DNA of 64,000 nucleotides from Seohaeicola saemankumensis. GTDB lineage: Bacteria > Pseudomonadota > Alphaproteobacteria > Rhodobacterales > Rhodobacteraceae. A model generated the notes under the pieces. The model saw only the letters and a list, made by a program, of their open reading frames with translations. It was not told the DNA's origin and ran no database searches. The position numbers and the translations under genes are program-made. Every line of letters begins with the position of its first letter. Within the stretch, counting starts at the first letter, position 1. Where the stretch lies: positions 62,001-126,000 of the forward strand of contig NZ_JAIUZI010000003.1 in NCBI RefSeq assembly GCF_020171285.1, in the 5' to 3' direction. Below, piece after piece: positions 1 to 7,971 of this stretch.

Positions 1-1060
1 GCGCGCTTTCCTCTTCCTCGGTCATGATGTCGATGTCCAGGCCGGTCAGCTGACTGGCCAGGCGCACGTTCTGACCGCGGCGACCAATCGCCAGCGACAG
101 CTGCTCTTCGGGCACCACGACTTCAATGCGCTCTGCTTCTTCGTCGAGAACGACCTTGGTCACCTCGGCAGGCTGCAGCGCATTCACCAGGAAGGTCGGC
201 TGATCCTCGTTCCACGGGATGATGTCGATCTTTTCGCCCTGAAGCTCGTTCACAACCGCTTGCACGCGGCTACCGCGCATACCGACGCAGGCGCCGACAG
301 GGTCAATGGATCCGTCATAGGAAATCACGGCGATCTTGGCCCGCGAACCGGGATCCCGGGCAACGGCCTTGATCTCGATGATGCCGTCATAGATTTCCGG
401 CACTTCCATCTTGAACAGTTCGGCCATGAATTCCGGCGCGGTGCGCGACAGGAAAATCTGCGGTCCGCGCGGTTCACGGCGCACATCCTTGATGTAGCAG
501 CGGATGCGGTCGTTCGGGCGATAGCTTTCACGGCCGATCTTTTCGTTGCGCCGCAGGATGGCTTCGCCAGCGCCAACGTCGACGATGACGTTGCCGTATT
601 CCTCGCGCTTGACCTGACCGTTGATAATGGTTCCGGCGCGGTCCTTGAATTCCTCGTACTGACGATCGCGCTCTGCTTCGCGCACCTTCTGCAGAATCAC
701 CTGCTTGGCCGATTGCGCCGCGATCCGGCCCATTTCCACCGGCGGAACTTCTTCGACAAACGTGTCGCCAACTTTGGGATCGGCCATATACTGCTTGGCC
801 TGCTCGACGGTGAACTCGGCCTGGTAATTCTCCAGCTCGTCATCCTCGACCACGGTGCGAACGCGGGTGAATGTCGCCTTGCCGGTCTTGCGGTCGATCG
901 ACACGCGGATGTCCATTTCCGCGCCATAGCGGGACTTGGCAGCCCGGGCGAGGCTTTCTTCCATCGCATCGACAACCAGACCGGGATCGATCATCTTTTC
1001 ACGGGCCACGGCCTCTGCGGTCTGCAGAAGCTCCAGCTGGTTGGCAGAAGTGATAGCCAT
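1..1060 (-). CDS. nusA: Transcription termination/antitermination factor NusA (3' end outside window)
   Basis: Binds RNA polymerase and nascent RNA and modulates pausing, termination and antitermination. The visible 353 codons start [13 protein letters not shown] and contain the N-terminal RNAP-binding domain, an S1 domain (from about residue 143, GTIINGQVKREEYGNVIVDV), a KH1 domain with GACVGMRGSRV near residue 255 and a KH2 domain with AIGRRGQNVRLA near residue 320. The acidic C-terminal part is cut off by the window edge. The ATG shares one base with the rimP stop (TGATG), the usual rimP-nusA(-infB) operon arrangement, so translation is probably coupled. Identification is secure. Confidence 0.97.
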   Translation of the reverse strand, partial: MAITSANQLELLQTAEAVAREKMIDPGLVVDAMEESLARAAKSRYGAEMDIRVSIDRKTGKATFTRVRTVVEDDELENYQAEFTVEQAKQYMADPKVGDTFVEEVPPVEMGRIAAQSAKQVILQKVREAERDRQYEEFKDRAGTIINGQVKREEYGNVIVDVGAGEAILRRNEKIGRESYRPNDRIRCYIKDVRREPRGPQIFLSRTAPEFMAELFKMEVPEIYDGIIEIKAVARDPGSRAKIAVISYDGSIDPVGACVGMRGSRVQAVVNELQGEKIDIIPWNEDQPTFLVNALQPAEVTKVVLDEEAERIEVVVPEEQLSLAIGRRGQNVRLASQLTGLDIDIMTEEEESA

Positions 1061-1638
1061 CACATATCCTCCTCGACGGACCCTTCGGTCTCGATTTCGT
1101 CAAACTTGTCTTCGTTCAGGGCGCCTGCCACTTTTCGCTGGCGCAGCATTTCCTTGATCAGATCATCGGTCAGCACCAGCTTGGCGTCGCTCAGCCAGTC
1201 AAACTTCAGTCCGATCGTGCCTTCTTCGATGTTGATCAGAACCTCGTCGCCCTCGATCCCGGCGAGTTCCCCCTTGAACCGACGACGGCCATCGATCAGT
1301 TCAGCGGTCTCCAGCTTGGCCTCGTAGCCCTCGAAGGCTTCGAAATCCTTCAATCGCGTGAGCGGCCGGTCGATACCCGGGCTCGACACTTCCAAAGTGT
1401 ATTCATCCAGAATCGGGTCTTCGACATCCATAACGGCGCTGACGGCGTTCGAAATCTCGGCGCAATCATCCACCTCGATACCGCCGTCCGGCTTGTCGGC
1501 CATGATCTGAAGCGTGGTGGTCTTTCCGGACATCAGCCGAATGCGCACCAGTTCAAATCCCAGATCTTCGATCACCGGAGTGACGATCTCGGCCATGCGG
1601 CGATCTATCGCCGCCTTTGCTATCAGGTCGTTGGTCAT
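1060..1638 (-). CDS. rimP: Ribosome maturation factor RimP
   Basis: Cytoplasmic factor for 30S subunit maturation. The 192-residue protein begins [35 protein letters not shown], and carries the family signature [25 protein letters not shown] in the middle. It is longer than the roughly 150-residue enterobacterial protein because of an acidic C-terminal tail, which is common in alphaproteobacteria. It is the first gene of rimP-nusA. A promoter and a terminator-like leader lie just upstream, and no strong Shine-Dalgarno sequence precedes the ATG. Confidence 0.96.
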   Translation of the reverse strand: MTNDLIAKAAIDRRMAEIVTPVIEDLGFELVRIRLMSGKTTTLQIMADKPDGGIEVDDCAEISNAVSAVMDVEDPILDEYTLEVSSPGIDRPLTRLKDFEAFEGYEAKLETAELIDGRRRFKGELAGIEGDEVLINIEEGTIGLKFDWLSDAKLVLTDDLIKEMLRQRKVAGALNEDKFDEIETEGSVEEDM

Positions 1639-1665
1639 CAGTTAGCAGGCGCTCTTGTCAGGCAC

Positions 1666-1688
1666 AAAAAAACGGGCACGCGGCCCGT
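1666..1688 (-). terminator. Intrinsic terminator/attenuator in the rimP leader
   Basis: On the minus strand a 6-bp GC-rich stem (ACGGGC, positions 1688-1683 and 1677-1672, loop of 5) is followed directly by seven T. It lies between the predicted rimP promoter and the rimP start codon, so it would stop transcripts after about 70 nt unless read through. A second small hairpin of type GGGCTTCGGCCC lies upstream in the same leader (around 1713-1724). It could be the end of a short RNA or an attenuator. Confidence 0.6.
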
Positions 1689-1742
1689 CGAACTTTCCGG
1701 TGGAGCCTGGGGCCGAAGCCCGACGCGCCGCTGTTATCCGGG

Positions 1743-1771
1743 CATATACGCTCAGCTTACCGAATCTGCAA
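1743..1771 (-). promoter_or_regulatory. Predicted sigma70-type promoter of rimP-nusA
   Basis: The minus strand reads TTGCAG (1771-1766), a 17-bp spacer, then TATATG (1748-1743). Both hexamers and the spacing fit a housekeeping promoter. Transcription would start near 1736, giving a leader of about 100 nt before rimP. It sits in the 195-bp gap behind the stop of the preceding gene. Confidence 0.5.
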
Positions 1772-1833
1772 CCCCCCGCTCCTTTCTTGACACAAATACC
1801 CCCGCCACTGGCTTTGCGACCCCGCGCGCAATT

Positions 1834-2670
1834 TCAGGCAATCCACCAGCGCTCGGCGATCCGGCCGTCATCCAGGGGGGTGCGTGCGCCGATGCGCTTT
1901 GGCAGGCCAACACCGGCCCGCGCCGCCAGGGCCATATCTTCAACCGTCGGATGAAACTGGAACTCACCGCGCCCGATTAACTCCTGCGAACACGGGAGCG
2001 CCGCGACATCGACAAATCCATCGCGCAGCGCCTCTGCCCGCACTCGTGGGTCAGGGATCACCACGACTTCCACCGTATCTACCCATCCGGCCCGTCCTGC
2101 CTTGTAGTGGGAGTCGACCTTGCGCCCAAAGAACCCGCGTCCTTCGTGCATCCGGTCGGCCCGGTAGACCCCGGTTCCAACAAACCGCGCTGCGCGGTCG
2201 TCTTCCGCGATTCGTTCGATCGCCAGCTCCGGCGCCGCAAGATGGAATGGCAGGTCCGGATTTCCGCGCGCCAATTCGATCTTGAGCGTCCGCTCATCAC
2301 TCGCTTCAATCCGCAACAGATTCGCGAGATCACGCGCTCCCAACGCGTCGGCGGCATGCTGAGCCGTCAAAGCCGTTCCGTCGTGGAACCGCACCCCGTC
2401 GCGCAACATGAAATGCCAGCTGCGGGCATCGGAACTTCCGTTCCACGACTGTGCGAGTTCGGGGCGAAGAACACCGTCCGGGCCGATTTCGGTCAATTGG
2501 TCAAAGACCGCACCACGTACAATCGACTCCAGGCTGCCATCGCCTCTTGGCACCGCTATCCGAAGCTGCCCGCCTGTGCGAGGGTCAGACTGCAAAGACA
2601 CCCCGCTTGCCGCCAAAAGCGCCGCGGCGGCACCCGATGTAAACAATGCGCGGCGGTCGATCCGTGTCAT
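1834..2670 (-). CDS. Short SBP_bac_5-type (peptide/nickel family) substrate-binding-like protein
   Basis: The 278-residue exported protein resembles the N-terminal part of family 5 extracellular solute-binding proteins: GGQLRIAVPRGDGSLESI after the signal, then VFDQLTEIGPDGVLRPELAQSW and the LRDGVRFHDGTALTAQ motif. Full family members have about 500 residues, so the second half is missing or replaced. The start at 2670 was chosen because the ATG overlaps the pip stop (ATGA) and is followed by a twin-arginine-like signal (RR at residues 6-7, then a hydrophobic run). No permease or ATPase genes are next to it. Its ligand cannot be told from the sequence. Confidence 0.75.
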   Translation of the reverse strand: MTRIDRRALFTSGAAAALLAASGVSLQSDPRTGGQLRIAVPRGDGSLESIVRGAVFDQLTEIGPDGVLRPELAQSWNGSSDARSWHFMLRDGVRFHDGTALTAQHAADALGARDLANLLRIEASDERTLKIELARGNPDLPFHLAAPELAIERIAEDDRAARFVGTGVYRADRMHEGRGFFGRKVDSHYKAGRAGWVDTVEVVVIPDPRVRAEALRDGFVDVAALPCSQELIGRGEFQFHPTVEDMALAARAGVGLPKRIGARTPLDDGRIAERWWIA

Positions 2671-3644
2671 GCGAAATCCTCGGCGAGGCGATCCATGACC
2701 CGAACCAATTCGGCACTGATACCAGGTTCTGACAGGGCGTGGCCGGCGTTGCGCACCATTTTCAGCTCGGATGCGGGCCAAAGCTCGCTTATCCGCCATG
2801 CGGCACTTGGCGGACAAATCATGTCATATCGCCCCTGAACAATGACGCCGGGAATGTGCGAGATCCGACCCATGTTCGCCAGGATCTGTCCATCGAACTC
2901 CAGAAATCCGTTGTTGATGAAATAGTGGTTTTCAAGCCGCGCAAAGGCGCGCGCGTACTCTCCGGGGCTTTCCCCTGCATTGCCGCTGGAATGTATAGAC
3001 GCCAGAGCGTTCTCCCAAGCCGACCACGACCGACCAAACCGGACCTCCTCAGCCGAATCGCCTGAAAACAACCGCTTGTTGTAGGCCGCGATCAAGTCAC
3101 CGCGTTCGGCCACAGGCACTGGTTCGACGAACCGTGCCCAGGTTTCCGGCCAGAACCGACCCGCCCCACCGCCATAGAACCAGTCCAGTTCCGCCTTGGT
3201 CATCAGGAACACACCACGCAGAATCAGGTTCGTCACCCGCTCGGGGTGGGTCTGTGCATAGACCAGCGCCAGCGTGGCGCCCCAACTTCCGCCAAAAGCG
3301 ATCCAGGCCTCTATCCCCAGCTCGCGTCGGATCCGTTCTATGTCGGCAACGAGGTGCCAGGTCGTGTTGTCCTCGACCGAGGCATGGGGGCGGGACCGGC
3401 CACAGCCGCGCTGATCGAAAAGAACGATCCGATAAACCTTGGGGTCGAAGTACCTGCGCATCGCGGGGCTGCACCCGCCACCCGGCCCGCCATGCAAAAC
3501 CACAACGGGCACGCCGTTCGGGTTACCGCATTGCTCAACATAGATGCGATGCCCCTGACCAACATCCATCATCCGCTGATCGAACGGCTCGATCGGCGGG
3601 TGAAGATATTGCACTGCGCGCTTTTGGTCCGGGTACTTGTCCAT
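2667..3644 (-). CDS. pip: Proline iminopeptidase (alpha/beta hydrolase)
   Basis: Removes N-terminal proline from peptides in the cytoplasm. The 325 residues match the peptidase S33 family in length. The oxyanion-hole motif HGGPGGG is at 51-57, the nucleophile Ser120 lies in GGSWGAT, and probable triad partners are Asp274 (GRYDMICPP) and His302 (NAGHALSEPG). It is followed with a 4-base overlap by the short peptide-binding-like protein and diverges from ubiG across a 49-bp gap. Confidence 0.93.
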   Translation of the reverse strand: MDKYPDQKRAVQYLHPPIEPFDQRMMDVGQGHRIYVEQCGNPNGVPVVVLHGGPGGGCSPAMRRYFDPKVYRIVLFDQRGCGRSRPHASVEDNTTWHLVADIERIRRELGIEAWIAFGGSWGATLALVYAQTHPERVTNLILRGVFLMTKAELDWFYGGGAGRFWPETWARFVEPVPVAERGDLIAAYNKRLFSGDSAEEVRFGRSWSAWENALASIHSSGNAGESPGEYARAFARLENHYFINNGFLEFDGQILANMGRISHIPGVIVQGRYDMICPPSAAWRISELWPASELKMVRNAGHALSEPGISAELVRVMDRLAEDFA

Positions 3645-3693
3645 TACAGCCCTATATTAGCGTCCTAGGATAAAAGATCGAACGGAGACTGGA

Positions 3694-4440
3694 ATGCAAG
3701 CGTCTCAAACCACAGTTGACCCAGCGGAGGTCGCAAAATTCGAGGCGATGGCAGCGGAATGGTGGGATCCCACCGGTAAATTCAAGCCGCTGCACATGCT
3801 TAACCCCTGCCGGCTGGACTACATAACCCGCCAGATCGCAGGTGAATTCGACCGCGACCTGCGGGACCAAAACCCCTTTGCAGGTCTTAGGTTGCTGGAT
3901 ATCGGCTGTGGCGGCGGGCTACTGTCAGAGCCGATGGCACGCCTGGGCGCCGAGGTGGTCGGCGCGGACGCAGCTGCGGGCAACATACCGGTTGCTCGCG
4001 TGCACGCCGAACAATCCGGGCTTTCCATCGACTACCGGCATACAACCGCAGAAGCACTGGCCGAGGCAGGTGAACGGTTCGATGTGGTTCTGAACATGGA
4101 AGTCGTGGAACATGTTGCCGACCCGCTCTCATTCCTGACCGCCTGTAAAACGCTTCTGAAACCGGGTGGTTTGCACGTTTGTTCAACCATCAACCGCAAC
4201 CCTAAATCCTTTGCCGTCGCGATTGTTGGGGCAGAGGTGGTGATGCGCTGGTTACCACGGGGCACGCATGACTGGTCTAAGTTCATCACTCCGGACGAAC
4301 TGTTCGACCTGCTGCGAAATGCCGGGCTGAACCCGGTCGATCGCAAGGGCTTTGTTTTCAACCCGATCACCTGGAACTGGAGCATCTCCGACCGGGACCT
4401 GAGCGTTAACTACGTCACTGCCAGCACGAACCCGGCCTGA
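3694..4440 (+). CDS. ubiG: Ubiquinone biosynthesis O-methyltransferase UbiG
   Basis: SAM-dependent O-methyltransferase catalysing both O-methylations of ubiquinone synthesis. The 248 residues have the family N-terminus ([15 protein letters not shown]), SAM motif [13 protein letters not shown] at 69-80, the motif EVVEHVADP and a C-terminal region GTHDWSKFI typical of UbiG. The start is preceded by a GGAG Shine-Dalgarno sequence. A YciI-domain gene follows 11 bp downstream. Confidence 0.96.
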   Translation: MQASQTTVDPAEVAKFEAMAAEWWDPTGKFKPLHMLNPCRLDYITRQIAGEFDRDLRDQNPFAGLRLLDIGCGGGLLSEPMARLGAEVVGADAAAGNIPVARVHAEQSGLSIDYRHTTAEALAEAGERFDVVLNMEVVEHVADPLSFLTACKTLLKPGGLHVCSTINRNPKSFAVAIVGAEVVMRWLPRGTHDWSKFITPDELFDLLRNAGLNPVDRKGFVFNPITWNWSISDRDLSVNYVTASTNPA

Positions 4441-4451
4441 GGAAAACACAG

Positions 4452-4754
4452 ATGCCCGTCATTCCCGAAAAGACTAACCTGTTCATCGTCGATATCGAAT
4501 ACACAGTGCCGATGTCCGACGTGCAGCAGGTGATCGAACCACATCTTGATTTCGTTCGCCGTGCCTATGCAGAGGGGCGGTTCATCGCTTCGGGCGCCAA
4601 GGTGCCGCGCACCGGCGGCGTCATTGTCATGATGGCCGAATCAGCTGATGCAGCGCGCGATTACCTGGCTTCAGATCCGTTTGTAACCGCACAGGTGGCA
4701 GAATACCGGCTGACCGAATTCCTGCCTTCGAACGTGCATGACGCCTTGAAATAG
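4452..4754 (+). CDS. YciI family protein
   Basis: Small cytoplasmic protein of 100 residues with the ferredoxin-like YciI fold. It has an N-terminal beta strand (NLFIVDIEYTVPM), a helix with EPHLDFVRRAYAEGRF holding the conserved His-Asp pair, and a strand-loop GAKVPRTGGVIVM. The biochemical role is unknown; family members resemble muconolactone isomerase-type dimers. It lies just behind ubiG, probably co-transcribed, and converges with marR. Confidence 0.85.
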   Translation: MPVIPEKTNLFIVDIEYTVPMSDVQQVIEPHLDFVRRAYAEGRFIASGAKVPRTGGVIVMMAESADAARDYLASDPFVTAQVAEYRLTEFLPSNVHDALK

Positions 4755-4760
4755 CGCCTG

Positions 4761-5201
4761 TCAGGTCTGTTCCAGCCGCACCCGTAAATCACGCAACACC
4801 GGCAGGGCGGACCGGACCCGGCCGGTACCCAGCTCATGCACCACCTTGTTGATCAGCGGGGCAATCGCCGCAATAGCCTGATCACGCGCCTGTTTTCCCG
4901 CCGGGCTGATCGCCACCATCTTGCGACGCGCATCGTCCCAGTCCGGGCGGATATGGATGTAGCCGGCCCATTCCAGCTTGTTCAACGTGTTGGTCATCGC
5001 GCCTCTGGTGACGTGAAATGTCTCGGCCAGTTGCGCCGGGGTCCGTTCGTCATGAACCACCACCAAATGGTTCAGCACCGAGAAATGCGAAATCTCCATT
5101 CCTTTCGGTAACACGCGACTGAGCCGGTTGCGCAGCAACTGGTCTGCGGTCAGAATCTCGCTGAACAGCGTGACCGCGAGGGCATTTGTGTCATCGTTCA
5201 T
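4761..5201 (-). CDS. MarR family transcriptional regulator
   Basis: Winged-helix DNA-binding protein of 146 residues. The HTH and wing region is HDERTPAQLAETFHVTRGAMTNTLNKLEWAGYIHIRPDWDDARRKMVAISPAGK (described by position: about 52-106). It is the last gene of the comF-grxC-nitrilase-marR run and starts 12 bp after the nitrilase stop. It may regulate that operon or respond to phenolic or oxidative ligands, as family members do, but no operator was identified. Confidence 0.92.
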   Translation of the reverse strand: MNDDTNALAVTLFSEILTADQLLRNRLSRVLPKGMEISHFSVLNHLVVVHDERTPAQLAETFHVTRGAMTNTLNKLEWAGYIHIRPDWDDARRKMVAISPAGKQARDQAIAAIAPLINKVVHELGTGRVRSALPVLRDLRVRLEQT

Positions 5202-5213
5202 GGCGTCGATAAG

Positions 5214-6044
5214 TCAGGGCCCTTCGAAAGGCCGGATATGGTTCAGTGAGGGCACCTTGCGACGTGCATCATCAACGGATGCAGCATCCATGTCAAAGAC
5301 ATGTATTCCCGGCTTTGCACCACCATCGACCAAGACCTCGCCCCAAGGGGAAACGGCCATTGAGTGGCCGTAGGTGCGACGCTGTTTTCCACGGGTCGTC
5401 GGGTGCGTGCCCGTTTGCGCTGGGGCCAGGACAAAACACCCGGTTTCAATGGCCCGCGCGCGGAGGATCGGCTCCCAGTGCGCCGCGCCGGTGACCGGTG
5501 AAAACGCCGCCGGAATCGTCAGAACCCGCGCCCCGGCCAGCGCCAAAGCCTGGTAAAGATGAGGGAACCTCAGATCATAGCACACCGACAGGCCCACCGG
5601 GCCAAACGGGGTCTCGGCCACGACGGCCCGATCTCCGGGGCGGTACCCGGCTGATTCGCGATATGTTTCCTCGGCAGTGACCTGCACGTCGAACATGTGG
5701 ATCTTATCGTAACGCGCCACGATCCGACCCTGCGGCGAAATCAGGAAGGACCGGTTGGCAAACCGGCCGTCAGGATCATCGGTCTTTAGCGCCAAGGACC
5801 CGATCAGCACCCAGATCCCAAGCTCCTCGGACTGCTGGCGCAGCGCGGCCAGCGTCGGGTCGTCGTGTTCGTGGCGCAGCACCTCTTGCTGCCGCGTGCG
5901 GCTGCCCGAGACACAATTCGTCACTTCGGGAGTCAGAACAAATTCGGCGCCCTCTGCCGCCGCTTCGGCGACAAACCACTGTGTTTGCGACATGTTTTCC
6001 TGTGGATCGTCGCCCGAACACAGCTGGATCAGAGCGGTTTTCAT
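5214..6044 (-). CDS. Carbon-nitrogen hydrolase of the Nit1/Nit2 type (possible deaminated-glutathione amidase)
   Basis: Amide-hydrolysing enzyme of the nitrilase superfamily, 276 residues. The catalytic Glu40 (LTPE), Lys114 (RYDKIHMFD) and Cys155 (SVCYDLRFP) are all visible. The DKIHMFDV and CYDLRFP signatures are those of the Nit1/NitFhit branch, whose characterised members hydrolyse deaminated glutathione. The start at 6044 overlaps the grxC stop (ATGA), so it is coupled to a glutaredoxin, which fits a role in glutathione repair. The substrate assignment is inference from branch and context. Confidence 0.88.
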   Translation of the reverse strand: MKTALIQLCSGDDPQENMSQTQWFVAEAAAEGAEFVLTPEVTNCVSGSRTRQQEVLRHEHDDPTLAALRQQSEELGIWVLIGSLALKTDDPDGRFANRSFLISPQGRIVARYDKIHMFDVQVTAEETYRESAGYRPGDRAVVAETPFGPVGLSVCYDLRFPHLYQALALAGARVLTIPAAFSPVTGAAHWEPILRARAIETGCFVLAPAQTGTHPTTRGKQRRTYGHSMAVSPWGEVLVDGGAKPGIHVFDMDAASVDDARRKVPSLNHIRPFEGP

Positions 6045-6301
6045 CCCGCAGCCAGCAACGCATCCAGCTTGCCGTCCTGTTCCAGTTCGAAAAGATCGTC
6101 GCAACCGCCCACATGGGTTTCACCGATAAAGATCTGCGGAACGGTCCGTCTACCGTTCGCGCGCTGGATCATTTCCGGCTTGCGTCCGGGGTCGGCCAAC
6201 ACGTCGATCTCGGAATAGGTCACGCCCTTTTTGTTCAGCAACCGCTTGGCGGCATGGCAAAACCCGCACAGCGGCGAGGTATAAATTTCTACCGGTTTCA
6301 T
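6041..6301 (-). CDS. grxC: Glutaredoxin 3
   Basis: Glutathione-dependent thiol-disulfide oxidoreductase of 86 residues. It has a dithiol active site C12-G-F-C15, the TVP cis-proline motif near 53-55 and the GG motif near 65, which together bind glutathione. CGFC replaces the more usual CPYC. It sits between comF (36-bp gap) and the nitrilase gene (4-base overlap). Confidence 0.95.
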   Translation of the reverse strand: MKPVEIYTSPLCGFCHAAKRLLNKKGVTYSEIDVLADPGRKPEMIQRANGRRTVPQIFIGETHVGGCDDLFELEQDGKLDALLAAG

Positions 6302-6337
6302 TCGCGCATCCTCTGGTGTCGGGCCTTTGTCACGGAT

Positions 6338-7096
6338 TTAGGGCGTCTTTGCAACGCGTGCCAGAGTCAGAATGTTTACCTCCTGCGCAGATTTGGCCTG
6401 ACAGGCCAAAGCGCAGGCAGCCAGTGTTGCGCCTGTGGTCATCACGTCATCTATCAAAAGGATCTGACGCCCGGTTGCCCTTTGGCCTCGCGACGGATGG
6501 GCCGAAATCGCCTCTTTCAGTATCTCGGTCCTCTGTTTCGGTGACTTCCCTTGCAGCGAATCGGTCCGCTGGTGCCGGACCAGCAAATCGGGGCAGTATT
6601 CAAACCCACCCAATTGCGCCAGCGCCTGTGCCAGCAGCGCGGACTGATTGAAACGGCGCTTGACCAGGCGACTCCAATGCAACGGGACTGGAACAACAAG
6701 TGTTTTAGATGTCGTCAGCGGCTTGGCCGACTGCAGCAACCAGCGGGCCGCCGGTCGGGCGATTTCACTCCGGTCGCCGTGCTTCAGGCTCAGCACCATC
6801 CGCCGTGCCCTGCCTTCGTACAACAACGCCGCCCGGCCTTGTGCCCAGGGTCGGGGCGTGGTCATACATTCATCGCACTCCAGTTTTTCTCCATCCGGTG
6901 CGCCCATCAATGGCACCCCGCAGCTTTCGCAGACGGTGCCGCCAATAAAAGGCGTTTCACGCCAGCAGGTTCCGCAAAGACCAAAATCGCTTTCGACCAT
7001 CTCGCCGCAGCCAATGCAACGCGGTGGATAAAGCAGCTCCACTGCTGTTTGAATCCCGGCTCGCAAGGCCCTAGTTTGCGCCCATGAAATCTGCAC
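6338..7096 (-). CDS. ComF family phosphoribosyltransferase-like protein
   Basis: Protein of up to 252 residues with an N-terminal zinc-finger-like CIGC...CGTC region, then CESC and CDEC pairs, and a C-terminal PRTase motif LLIDDVMTTGATL. Homologues (ComF/GntX) are linked to DNA uptake or use, but the biochemical activity is unclear. The longest start is a GTG at 7096, which faces the methyltransferase start only 8 bp away. In-frame TTG (near 7066) or GTG codons just upstream of ELLYPPRCIGC are realistic alternatives. Confidence 0.88.
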   Translation of the reverse strand: MQISWAQTRALRAGIQTAVELLYPPRCIGCGEMVESDFGLCGTCWRETPFIGGTVCESCGVPLMGAPDGEKLECDECMTTPRPWAQGRAALLYEGRARRMVLSLKHGDRSEIARPAARWLLQSAKPLTTSKTLVVPVPLHWSRLVKRRFNQSALLAQALAQLGGFEYCPDLLVRHQRTDSLQGKSPKQRTEILKEAISAHPSRGQRATGRQILLIDDVMTTGATLAACALACQAKSAQEVNILTLARVAKTP

Positions 7097-7104
7097 CTGA
7101 CACC

Positions 7105-7914
7105 ATGCCCACCTTGTTTGACCGCCCCGCGCTCGCGGCCCATCGCCGCAGAATTCGCAACGATGCCCTTTTCCTGCACCGGGCAGCAGTCGAAGAAGCT
7201 CAGGATCGTCTGGCCATGGTTAACAGGACGTTTACGTCACCTGCCATTGTGACCCCCTTTGCCGATGTCTGGGCCAAAGCCATGCCCGAGGCCCGGCTGG
7301 TCGCCGACAATGACACGCTCGATCTGGACGAGACCGCCCACGATCTGGTGATCCATGCCATGTGCCTGCACTGGGCCAACGATCCCGTCGGCCAGTTGAT
7401 CCAGTGCCGCCGCGCCCTCAGGGAAGACGGGCTGTTGATCGCCCTGCTGTTGGGAGGACAGACACTGCAAGAGTTGCGCGCGGTTCTGGGACAGGCCGAA
7501 ATCGAAGAGACCGGTGGTCTGTCGCCTAGGATTGCCCCGATGGGTGAAATCCGCGATCTTGGTGCACTGCTCCAGCGGGCGGGCCTAAACATGCCGGTGG
7601 CCGACAGCCTGACGCTGACCGCTCAATATCGCGACCTGCGCCACCTGATGCACGATTTGCGGGCCATGGGAGAAACCAACGCGCTGACTGGCCGGTTGCG
7701 CCGCCCCAGTCGAAAATCGATCTTTTACCGAGCAGAAGCCCTGTATCGCGATCATTTCAGAGATCACGACGGCCTCATCCCCGCCAGCTTTGAAATTGTG
7801 GGTCTCACCGGTTGGGCCCCTGCCGACAGCCAACCCAAACCCCTGCGCCCTGGCTCGGCGCAGGCGCGGCTGGCAGATGCCCTGAACACCACGGAAACAA
7901 AATTGCCCGATTGA
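7105..7914 (+). CDS. SAM-dependent methyltransferase of the NDUFAF5 (BioC-like) type
   Basis: The 269-residue class I methyltransferase-fold protein begins MPTLFDRPALAAHRRR. The family pattern is FLHRAAVEEAQDRL followed by a degenerate SAM region and LVIHAMCLHWANDPVGQLIQCRRALREDGLL (about residues 88-120). This architecture matches alphaproteobacterial homologues of mitochondrial NDUFAF5, an assembly factor of respiratory complex I. An in-frame ATG at 7084 would overlap the divergent comF start, so I prefer 7105. Substrate unknown. Confidence 0.82.
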   Translation: MPTLFDRPALAAHRRRIRNDALFLHRAAVEEAQDRLAMVNRTFTSPAIVTPFADVWAKAMPEARLVADNDTLDLDETAHDLVIHAMCLHWANDPVGQLIQCRRALREDGLLIALLLGGQTLQELRAVLGQAEIEETGGLSPRIAPMGEIRDLGALLQRAGLNMPVADSLTLTAQYRDLRHLMHDLRAMGETNALTGRLRRPSRKSIFYRAEALYRDHFRDHDGLIPASFEIVGLTGWAPADSQPKPLRPGSAQARLADALNTTETKLPD

Positions 7915-7971
7915 CCCGCGCGCGAAACCCGCTAACTCCGCCTTTCGACGCCCCTGATCCAGGATCAAAAC

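Noticed and set aside
260..1327. Long plus-strand reading frame opposite nusA and rimP (355 codons)
   Set aside because: It lies antisense to two certain genes, has no recognisable domain, and GC-rich codon bias on the real strand explains the open frame. The same holds for 7585-8667 (-), 23745-24887 (-), 29033-30019 (+) and 44208-45272 (+).
1639..1740. Possible tRNA upstream of rimP, as metY in E. coli
   Set aside because: The region has hairpins and a T-run, but no TTCRA T-loop in register, no anticodon stem and no CCA end.
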